A stretch of 64,000 nt of DNA, taken from positions 21,947 to 85,946 of the forward strand of contig NZ_BCXI01000004.1 of the NCBI RefSeq assembly GCF_001895025.1, in the 5' to 3' direction. Below are positions 57,928 through 64,000 of the stretch, in pieces. The translations under genes were made by a program, and so were the position numbers. Source of the stretch: Rhodococcus zopfii NBRC 100606 = JCM 9919 (GTDB lineage: Bacteria > Actinomycetota > Actinomycetes > Mycobacteriales > Mycobacteriaceae). Under the pieces are notes generated by a model, which saw only the letters and a list, made by a program, of their open reading frames with translations, was not told the DNA's origin and did not search any database. Each line of letters starts with the position of its first letter. Within the stretch, counting starts at the first letter, position 1.

Positions 57928-57968
57928 GTGAGTCCTTACTTTGTGTCCGATCGGTGGGTGTCCGGGTC

Positions 57969-58955
57969 TCACGCCGCACGGGATTGCCGTGAACCGGCCC
58001 GATGCGACTGCACCGATGCCCATCCGGCGACTACGAGCTGAGGTATCGCGACCGCGAGTCGGCGCCGTCGGGAAACGACGGCTCGCTCGTCGAGCACGCG
58101 GTAGCCGCTTTCCTCCACTTCCCGCAAGATGTCGGCATACAGCACGAACGCGGTGCGGATCGCGGGGCGGGCGACCGGGTCGAGCATGGCGATGCCCGGT
58201 TCGGCCGTGCGGTACACCGCCCGGGTGTGCGCGACGAGGTGGGCGAGTGCCCGCACGAGCCGGGTGTCGGTGCGGCCGGTGCCGCGACAGTACCGGAGAA
58301 GATCCTCGTCGACGCCGAACGCTTCGAGTTCATCGATCGGTAGATAGATCCGGTCGCGATCCAGATCCTCTCCCATGTCGCGGATGAAGTTGGTCAGCTG
58401 GAATGCCTCGCCCAGCGCGCGTGCCGGGGCGACGGCGTCGTCGAGCGATCCCGTCGTGCCCAGGATGGGGAGCATCTGCAGGCCGATCACGGCAGCAGAG
58501 CCGTACATGTACTCCGACAGCTCCGACATCGTCCGGTATCTCGAGCGGAACACGGCCGTTCCGGGTATGTCCATCCGCATCGAATGCAGAAAGGCGTAGT
58601 GGTAGTCGTGCGGAATGTCGTATCGCGCGGTGGTATCCGCCAGGGCACGGAGGACGAGGTCGGATTCGCTGTGCCCCGGCGCGCCGCCTTCCAGGGCCGC
58701 GCGAACACGAGTCTCGAGCATGTCCAGCGAGTGAGCGGCTGCCCGGTCCGTCGGCGTGACGGAGAGGTCTGCGCCGACGTCGACGACATCGTCGACCATC
58801 CGGGCGAATCCGTAGAGCGCATGCACGCCGGCACGTCTGGACGCCGGAAGCAGCCTGGTTGCCAGGAAGTATGTCTTTCCGTGTCGCGCATTCAGTGAGC
58901 GACACAAGCGGTAGGCCGAGTGCAGGCCGGGATCGATTCCGTCGAGTTCACCCAC
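57969..58955 (-). CDS. crtB: Phytoene synthase
   Basis: A 328-residue head-to-head prenyl synthase that joins two geranylgeranyl diphosphates to phytoene. The two magnesium-binding aspartate motifs are MVDDVVD (Asp55, Asp56, Asp59) and RDMGEDLDRD (Asp193, Asp197). HSAYRLCRSLNARHGKTYFLA opens the protein with the usual helix. GTG at 58955 overlaps the crtI stop by 8 nt; ATG at 58979 would add 8 residues and is possible. It is a member of the minus-strand carotenoid operon. The GGPP synthase needed to feed it is not in the window. Confidence 0.94.
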   Translation of the reverse strand: MGELDGIDPGLHSAYRLCRSLNARHGKTYFLATRLLPASRRAGVHALYGFARMVDDVVDVGADLSVTPTDRAAAHSLDMLETRVRAALEGGAPGHSESDLVLRALADTTARYDIPHDYHYAFLHSMRMDIPGTAVFRSRYRTMSELSEYMYGSAAVIGLQMLPILGTTGSLDDAVAPARALGEAFQLTNFIRDMGEDLDRDRIYLPIDELEAFGVDEDLLRYCRGTGRTDTRLVRALAHLVAHTRAVYRTAEPGIAMLDPVARPAIRTAFVLYADILREVEESGYRVLDERAVVSRRRRLAVAIPQLVVAGWASVQSHRAGSRQSRAA

Positions 58956-60570
58956 GGCGCAACCCCATTCGGAGCGCATCCGGGCGCGGCGTTCCGGCAC
59001 CCGCCTGCGCGGCGCTGATGCGTTCGGCGGCGAGCCGCCCGGAGATCAGGACGGTCGGGACACCGACCCCCGGGGTGGTACCCGATCCTGCGAGGACGAC
59101 ATTGCCGAGTCCCGAGACCATGTTCTTGCGACGGAACGGGCCGGTCTGGCGGAACACGTGGGCCGAGGAGAACGGACTGCCCGCGAGCATGCCCTTGTCG
59201 AGCCAGGTCTGCGGGGTGTCGAGATGGTCGACAGCCATCGACGCCCGCAGATTCCGATAACCCCGCCGCTCGAGGTCGTCCTGAAGTTCGTGCATGTACG
59301 GCACCCCCAACCGGTCCCAGTTCAGCGCAGCGCTGTCCAGGTTGGGGCAGGGCGCCAGCACGGAGACCGGCTCGCTGCGGATGCCGTTACGGACGACGTG
59401 CAGAGCCGGATCGGTGACGGCCGGTCGCGTGATCAGCAGGGACGGGTCGTACATCAACCTTCCCTGCCCGCGGGGGGCCGTGATCCGCGCGAACGTCTCG
59501 GACCACTGCCCGCCGAAGTCGATGGTGTGGTGGGCGCGCGCCGGCCACGTCGTCGTCACCTCGGTGGGTACCGTGCCGTGGAAGACCACGGCCGACGGCG
59601 ACGCCACGGCGTAGCCACGCGTTCGTCCCCGCGTGGTGACGCCCGCGTTGTCGAGCAGCCGATCCACCACAGGCAGATCTGCCGTCAGAACCATTGCATC
59701 GCAAGGGAAGTGGCGTCCATCTGCAGTCCGAACGCCGGTGGCGCGGTCGCTGTCTACGTCCACTGCAGTCACGTTCGCGCCGGTGTGCACGGTCCCGCCG
59801 TGCCGGGTCAGGGCATCTGCCATGGCTCGGGCGATGGTGGACATGCCACCTTCCGGGAAGTAGACCCCCAGCGAGGTATCCATGTGGGCGATGGCTCCGT
59901 ACACGCCCAGTGCTTTCGACGGCGCCATTCCCGCGTACAACGCCTGGAACGTGAAGATCCGCCGCAGCCGGTCGTCCTGGACGAAGGACCCGACCTGCGG
60001 GCCGAGCCGCCCGAACCCGCCCAGGCGAGCGAGTCGCACCGTGTCGCGCAGCGCCGCGCGCGTCGACACGAGGTCGAGTGGAGAATCGAAGTTGGACGCG
60101 ATGTAGCGGTCGAACTCGGTGTCGAAGATCGACGCCAGCCAGTGTCGAAGCCGACGGTAACCGGCGGCTTCACCCGGACCGCACACCCGCTCGATCTCGG
60201 CGCTCATCGCGACGGGATCGGAGAACACATCGAGGGAACTGCCATCGGCGAAGCGGGCGTGGTAGCTCGGCGCGAGCTTGGTCAGCGTGATCCGGGGGAA
60301 GGTGGACTCGAACGACTCGCCGACCGCTGCGAGGGCGTCGGCGATGAGCGAGGGCATTGTCAGCACACTCGCACCGTTGTCGATGTCGTACAGCCGACGA
60401 CCCGAACTGTCGAGCACCTCGTACGTGCCGACGCGACCACCGATCGTCCCTTCCCGTTCGAGGACGGTGACCTGCTTGCCGGCGCCCGCGAGATGAAGTG
60501 CTGCGGACAGTCCGGCGAGACCCGCACCCACCACGACAACCGACTGGGTCCGCCCGTGCACCGTCTTCAT
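58948..60570 (-). CDS. crtI: Phytoene desaturase
   Basis: A 540-residue FAD-dependent carotenoid desaturase that introduces the conjugated double bonds of phytoene to give neurosporene- or lycopene-type products. The N-terminal FAD fold has VVVVGAGLAGLSAAL and LEREGTIGGRVG, and the C terminus has the typical GSGTTPGVGVPTVLISG. ATG at 60570 overlaps the glycosyltransferase stop (ATGA); a longer open frame upstream is the antisense-free extension into that gene and is not needed. Its own stop overlaps crtB. The number of desaturation steps cannot be read from the sequence. Confidence 0.94.
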   Translation of the reverse strand: MKTVHGRTQSVVVVGAGLAGLSAALHLAGAGKQVTVLEREGTIGGRVGTYEVLDSSGRRLYDIDNGASVLTMPSLIADALAAVGESFESTFPRITLTKLAPSYHARFADGSSLDVFSDPVAMSAEIERVCGPGEAAGYRRLRHWLASIFDTEFDRYIASNFDSPLDLVSTRAALRDTVRLARLGGFGRLGPQVGSFVQDDRLRRIFTFQALYAGMAPSKALGVYGAIAHMDTSLGVYFPEGGMSTIARAMADALTRHGGTVHTGANVTAVDVDSDRATGVRTADGRHFPCDAMVLTADLPVVDRLLDNAGVTTRGRTRGYAVASPSAVVFHGTVPTEVTTTWPARAHHTIDFGGQWSETFARITAPRGQGRLMYDPSLLITRPAVTDPALHVVRNGIRSEPVSVLAPCPNLDSAALNWDRLGVPYMHELQDDLERRGYRNLRASMAVDHLDTPQTWLDKGMLAGSPFSSAHVFRQTGPFRRKNMVSGLGNVVLAGSGTTPGVGVPTVLISGRLAAERISAAQAGAGTPRPDALRMGLRRG

Positions 60571-61862
60571 ACGGCACCGTCCAGGATCGACATGGGGGTT
60601 CTCCTCTTTCGCTTCTGCACTCGGCGGGACGGGGTCGTATTTGTCGAACGTTGCAGTGGTCTGTCCTTCCACGAGAGGGTGTTTCGAGCTCGACGGATGT
60701 GGGAGTCGACGACGAGTCCGGCGAAGACGACGGTGGCGAGCGGATGCACGCCTGCACTCGCAACGTGTCGCACCATGCTGTCGATCGTCGTCCGTCCTGC
60801 GGCACCGTCGTTGCCGCCCGCTGTCTCGAACGGCGCTGTTTCGGAGATCGCCGAACCCAGTCGCGCGATCACGCCCGCGAGGTACCCGAGGGTTCCCACA
60901 CGACGCACGCGACCCGATCCCAGAACCGCCACGACGGCGGGCAGCAGGTAGGTCACGGCTGCCAGGGTGAAAACGGCTGAGGACCCGGCGCACCCACCGA
61001 ACGCGGACCACAACCATCGCGTGTAGCCCATCCGCAGATCGGTCCAGTTCCGGTACATCCTGCACCCGACGAATCCGGCACCGGACACCAGGACGGTGCG
61101 CTCACCGTGGCGACGCAGAACTCGCGCGATGGCAAGGTCCTCGGTAACGCTGGATGCGACCGGCTCGTGGCCGCCGATCCGGCGGTACGCGGCGGCGTCG
61201 AACATCAGGAACTGGCCGCACGCCACAGCCAAGGATTGCCGCAGTGACCGATTCGCCGCAGCGACGACCGTCGTCGACATCCACGAGAAGCTCAGCAGCG
61301 GTTGGAGCAGTCGCTCCGCGATGCTGTCTGCGTACTGTTCGGGCCACGGACGTACGAGGGCTGCGTCGCGGCGCCGCAGTTCGGCCACTGTCGCTGTGAT
61401 GGCGTCGGGTGACAGCCGGACATCGGCGTCGACGAAAGCGATCACGTCGGCAGGCGGACCACCGGCGAAAGCCAGGTCGGCAAGGCGCCGGCAAGCTGCT
61501 GCCTTTCCGGTCCAGCCCGGCGGTGGCGGGAGGGTGTTCGACTCCACGACGATCCGCGAGTCTTCGCCGGCGGCGCGGTGCGCGGCATCCAGTGTCCCAT
61601 CGCGGGACTCGTCGTCGAGGACGACTACCCGAAGCTCACCCGGGTACGTCTGAGCGCGAAGGTCACCGATGAGCAGTGGCAGAGTGGTCTCCTCGTCCCG
61701 CGCCGGGACGCACACCACGACCCGTTCGCTCGTCTCCACGGCGCCCGGCCGCCGCAGCCGGGGCATCGACAACGCGTTGCCGATCGACAGTGTCGCCGAC
61801 AACGCCGCCAGAACCGCGCCGCTCGCGGTCAGCCGTTCCACGACGGGCATCCGCCGGGTCAC
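60567..61862 (-). CDS. GT2-family glycosyltransferase, carotenoid-associated (CruG-like)
   Basis: A 431-residue GT-A fold glycosyltransferase with one N-terminal and about three C-terminal hydrophobic helices. VCVPARDEE begins the nucleotide-binding fold, VLDDESRDGT and FVDADVRL hold the DxD metal site (Asp-Ala-Asp), and PPPPGWTGK is shared with CruG and hopanoid-associated HpnB transferases. GTG at 61862 overlaps the CruF stop by four bases, and its own stop overlaps crtI. Because it neighbours a CruF-like hydratase, it most likely glycosylates the tertiary hydroxyl that CruF makes; that assignment is inference from context. Confidence 0.85.
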   Translation of the reverse strand: MTRRMPVVERLTASGAVLAALSATLSIGNALSMPRLRRPGAVETSERVVVCVPARDEETTLPLLIGDLRAQTYPGELRVVVLDDESRDGTLDAAHRAAGEDSRIVVESNTLPPPPGWTGKAAACRRLADLAFAGGPPADVIAFVDADVRLSPDAITATVAELRRRDAALVRPWPEQYADSIAERLLQPLLSFSWMSTTVVAAANRSLRQSLAVACGQFLMFDAAAYRRIGGHEPVASSVTEDLAIARVLRRHGERTVLVSGAGFVGCRMYRNWTDLRMGYTRWLWSAFGGCAGSSAVFTLAAVTYLLPAVVAVLGSGRVRRVGTLGYLAGVIARLGSAISETAPFETAGGNDGAAGRTTIDSMVRHVASAGVHPLATVVFAGLVVDSHIRRARNTLSWKDRPLQRSTNTTPSRRVQKRKRRTPMSILDGAV

Positions 61863-62776
61863 AGCGACCGGTCCCGACGTCGTGTTGTGACCCGGCGCGG
61901 TCCGCGTCGCCGGATCAGCGTCCACAGCAACGGGATCCCGACGATTCCCATGACACAGAATCCGTAGACCGCCGAATAGCGCAGTTCAGGGCCGTCCAGG
62001 ACCAGTGCATGCGCGAACGCGGATCCGAGCCACGTCCACAGGAACAAGACCAGTGGCGCGGTGTCCGGCACCCGCGGCGCGGTGTCCCGACCCGCGTCGA
62101 CGCGCCTGCCGATGACCTCGACGACGATCGCCATCAGCAGAGCGGTGCCGAACCAGCCGAGATAGTTGGTGAACGGGATCGACGGTATGCCCGGCAGACC
62201 GGACGCACCGGAGGTCCACGTCCACTGCCCGTCGGTCACCATCTGGGTGTCCAGGTACAGATCCCAGCCGACCATCCCCGTGGCCGTGATCACCGTCCGC
62301 TGGATCGGCAGTCGGGTCGCAGGTATACGGCTGCGCTCGAGCACGTACGTCACCGCACACCAGATCGGGTAGAAGCCGGCCATCCACGCGAGCGGAACTA
62401 CAACGGGGACCCCACCGATATCCCACCCGAGGCGATCGCCGGTGTAGAAGTAGCCACCGAAGGGAAGCTCTGTCGCCGTCCCTACCGTCTCGGCAACCAG
62501 ACCCAACCCCGCGGTCGCGGCGAGCAGCACGAACGCCCAGACCGGTCCCCTGGACACACTTGCATGCACGAGGGCAGCGGCAGCCGACAGCGCAACGACT
62601 GCGATGGTGAACGTGTCGCGCGAGCCGCCGTCGACCGTGACGTAGGCGATCTGGGCGGTCAACGCCAACCCGACGAGGATCCACACCGGGAGTACCGCCC
62701 GCATCCGCGGCCCACCGGAGGTCGATGGGGCCGGGCGGACGTTCGGCCGGGACAGGACCGGCTCGGACGGCGTCAC
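61859..62776 (-). CDS. cruF: CruF-like carotenoid hydratase (DUF422)
   Basis: A 305-residue polytopic membrane protein with seven or so helices. FGGYFYTGDRLGWDIGGVP and the WMAGFYPIWC, GWDLYLDTQMV and PFTNYLGWFG segments are the conserved carotenoid-hydratase (bisanhydrobacterioruberin hydratase/CruF) signatures. It adds water to the terminal psi-end double bond (C1',2') to give a tertiary alcohol, which the next gene product may glycosylate. GTG at 62776 overlaps the stop of a 65-residue gene by four bases (GTGA), so it is translationally coupled to it. It is the second gene of the carotenoid operon. Confidence 0.88.
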   Translation of the reverse strand: MTPSEPVLSRPNVRPAPSTSGGPRMRAVLPVWILVGLALTAQIAYVTVDGGSRDTFTIAVVALSAAAALVHASVSRGPVWAFVLLAATAGLGLVAETVGTATELPFGGYFYTGDRLGWDIGGVPVVVPLAWMAGFYPIWCAVTYVLERSRIPATRLPIQRTVITATGMVGWDLYLDTQMVTDGQWTWTSGASGLPGIPSIPFTNYLGWFGTALLMAIVVEVIGRRVDAGRDTAPRVPDTAPLVLFLWTWLGSAFAHALVLDGPELRYSAVYGFCVMGIVGIPLLWTLIRRRGPRRVTTRRRDRSL

Positions 62777-62970
62777 CTCGGTCGCCGATCACCCGCGGCG
62801 CCGCCGCCGGCCTGCGCTTCGGCGCCGTCGCCATAGGCGGGGTGCACCCACTGTTCACTCGAGTGCGCACGACCCGCGAGTCGGTTCGCTTCCATGAAGA
62901 GCTGGAGGAATCCGGGAGCGACCGGGACCGAATCCTCACCGGGATGAGAAGGACGGTTCGACACTGCCAT
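62773..62970 (-). CDS. Small protein (65 aa) coupled to cruF, unknown
   Basis: A 65-residue frame that starts the carotenoid operon. ATG at 62970 has a strong GAGAGGAG ribosome-binding site about 10 nt upstream, and its stop overlaps the cruF GTG (GTGA), just like the other junctions in this operon. It has no cysteine, no signal and no transmembrane helix. The middle is amphipathic and conserved-looking (PGFLQLFMEANRLAGRAH, then EQWVHPAY), and the end is Gly/Ala/Arg-rich. I recognise no family. It could be a real small accessory protein of carotenoid synthesis or a leader frame that sets cruF translation. The overlap and the ribosome-binding site make it more than a chance frame. Confidence 0.6.
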   Translation of the reverse strand: MAVSNRPSHPGEDSVPVAPGFLQLFMEANRLAGRAHSSEQWVHPAYGDGAEAQAGGGAAGDRRPR

Positions 62971-63024
62971 TGTGAATGCAGCTCCTCTCTCGACTGGTCC
63001 GGCTCGTCCATGGCGACGCAACCA

Positions 63025-63225
63025 TCACCGTGCGAAGAGTGATTCGGAGCGTGGGCGCCGATGGATGGGAGAGAATTTTCGGGCGTGGTCGCCTGCGATC
63101 CGGAAGCCCTGTCGGTCGTCGTTGACCGCGTTCATCCGCATGTGCGCGAGCCGCAACACCTCGAAGACTCCGTCGAGCGCGGAGGCAATCCACTCGATCG
63201 TGGAGTTCGTCTCTGTTTCCGACAC
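63025..63225 (-). CDS. Hypothetical protein (66 aa), doubtful
   Basis: A 66-residue frame with GTG start just upstream of the carotenoid operon on the same strand. Codon third positions are mostly G or C in its first two thirds, which fits real coding, and SALDGVFEVLRLAHMRMNAV looks like an amphipathic helix. There is no clear ribosome-binding site and no recognised family. It could be the remnant of a regulator (for example of a helix-turn-helix protein) next to the carotenoid genes, but nothing in the sequence proves it. The region from 63226 to 63345 holds no convincing gene. Confidence 0.35.
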   Translation of the reverse strand: MSETETNSTIEWIASALDGVFEVLRLAHMRMNAVNDDRQGFRIAGDHARKFSPIHRRPRSESLFAR

Positions 63226-63345
63226 GGTGCCGGTTTCCGCGCCGATCAGGTCCGGCGCAGCAGAACGCGTGCGGCTATCGGCCCCCGAGCACCTACGAGA
63301 CCTTCGACACCGTGACGTTGCCGTCCGCGGCGCAATCCAGGCTGT

Positions 63346-64000
63346 TCACCAGAGTCGTCTTCTGTCGGCGCGTTTGCCGGTCGGTCGGGGTCCGAGTTCG
63401 TAGGGGATCTGCAGGATTCGGCGGGTTTTGGCGTCGATGTCGCAGTTTCCGGATGCGACGGAGTGAAGGATGCCGTTGTAGACGAGGTCCCAGAGGTCGG
63501 GGTTGCCTTGGATCTCGCTGATCTTGAACGAATGGATTTCGTTGCCGTGTGCGTCCCGCAGACGCAGGACGCGGTTGGTTCCGTCAGCAGAGAAGCGGAT
63601 ACGGGTGAGGCGATAGGTGTCGACCCAACTGCTGCGCCATTGCACCCAGGTAGCGCCGCCTGCGGTCCAATGATTCTTGGTGGCACGGAACATTATCCAG
63701 GATCCGAACACGAGAAGTACCCAGTACCACCACCAGTGGAGCCATTCGAATCCGCCTGTTCGGACGATCGCGAACACGACAAGTATTCCCGCCATCGCTG
63801 CGGCCGCACCGTATTGAAGGCGGACGGTCGGTTGGATCCACTCGAGCATGGGTCCGTGGCCGCTCGGTGGTGAGGGCGGATTGTGGGGTTGACGGTCCTG
63901 CGGTGTCTGATCCTTTCCCTGATGGATTCGTGGTGCGCGAGGTGGACGTGGTTCGCCGGTCTTCGGGTCGGGGATCGGGGGTAGCTCGATGCTGGTGCGT
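63346..64000 (-). CDS. Membrane protein with PH-like tail, truncated at window edge
   Basis: The protein has two hydrophobic helices (about QYGAAAAMAGILVVFAIV and WWWYWVLLVFGSWIMF) followed by a soluble domain of about 110 residues. That domain has alternating strands and a helix (TYRLTRIRFSADG to LVYNGILHSV), which resembles a bacterial PH-like fold. An ATG at 63849 would give 167 residues, but the frame continues without a stop to the window end and encodes a Pro/Gln/Arg-rich linker (PPIPDPKTGEP and on). The start is therefore probably outside the window. Codon use is less GC-biased than in neighbours, which hints at later acquisition. The function is unknown. Confidence 0.65.
   Translation of the reverse strand, partial: RTSIELPPIPDPKTGEPRPPRAPRIHQGKDQTPQDRQPHNPPSPPSGHGPMLEWIQPTVRLQYGAAAAMAGILVVFAIVRTGGFEWLHWWWYWVLLVFGSWIMFRATKNHWTAGGATWVQWRSSWVDTYRLTRIRFSADGTNRVLRLRDAHGNEIHSFKISEIQGNPDLWDLVYNGILHSVASGNCDIDAKTRRILQIPYELGPRPTGKRADRRRLW

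Overview
The window is high-GC actinobacterial DNA from the mycolic-acid-bearing order Mycobacteriales. It is most likely a Rhodococcus or a close relative. The grounds are the complete arabinogalactan/mycolate block (glf, glfT2, PAP2 phosphatase, ubiA, aftB, two antigen-85-type mycolyltransferases, Culp6-like cutinase, fadD32, pks13, accD4, two emb genes), an F420-type oxidoreductase, many GTG starts and a C50/monocyclic-type carotenoid operon. No rRNA, tRNA, IS element, prophage or CRISPR array was seen. The species cannot be fixed from the sequence alone.

Layout. (1) 1-11.6 kb: an acyl-CoA/lipid catabolism neighbourhood. It holds a left-truncated SDR, two APH-family phosphotransferases, a nitronate-monooxygenase-like flavoprotein, a SnoaL-like protein, two enoyl-CoA hydratases, an acyl-CoA dehydrogenase, an MHS-type transporter, an acyl-CoA ligase and one TetR regulator with plausible operators. 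(2) 11.7-25.1 kb: housekeeping and envelope genes in an order resembling the M. tuberculosis Rv3834-Rv3811 area. These are a zincin metallopeptidase, a septum-formation protein, an ankyrin protein, serS, a thioesterase, an MFS transporter, a metallo-beta-lactamase/Rieske fusion, a lipoprotein, a PlsC acyltransferase, a HAD phosphatase, a PGRP amidase with LGFP repeats and a SpoIID/LytB protein with an LGFP repeat. (3) 25.2-26.0 kb: a TipA-type MerR regulator between two strong hairpins. (4) 26.0-54.4 kb: the cell-envelope core. glf-glfT2-PAP2-ubiA-aftB make galactan, decaprenyl-phospho-ribose and arabinan caps. The two Fbp proteins attach mycolates. FadD32-Pks13-AccD4 activate, carboxylate and condense the fatty acids. 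The two Emb proteins polymerise arabinan on the opposite strand. A DUF732 lipoprotein and an LLM/F420 oxidoreductase are inserted in this block. (5) 54.5-57.3 kb: a FAD/4Fe-4S fusion dehydrogenase. (6) 57.3-63.0 kb, minus strand: a tightly overlapping carotenoid operon (small unknown protein, cruF-like, glycosyltransferase, crtI, crtB, idi). (7) 63.0-64.0 kb: poorly recognised genes, the last running off the right edge.

Recurring signals. Many genes have a TANNNT hexamer 7-9 nt before the start codon and no Shine-Dalgarno sequence, which suggests leaderless transcripts (serS, plsC, glf, both emb genes, the FAD dehydrogenase and others). Perfect hairpins mark several unit ends. The best candidates for something new are the 65-residue protein translationally coupled to cruF, a 22-bp perfect palindrome before fadD32, the tandem hairpin repeat after serS, and the LLM enzyme and DUF732 lipoprotein inside the mycolate locus.
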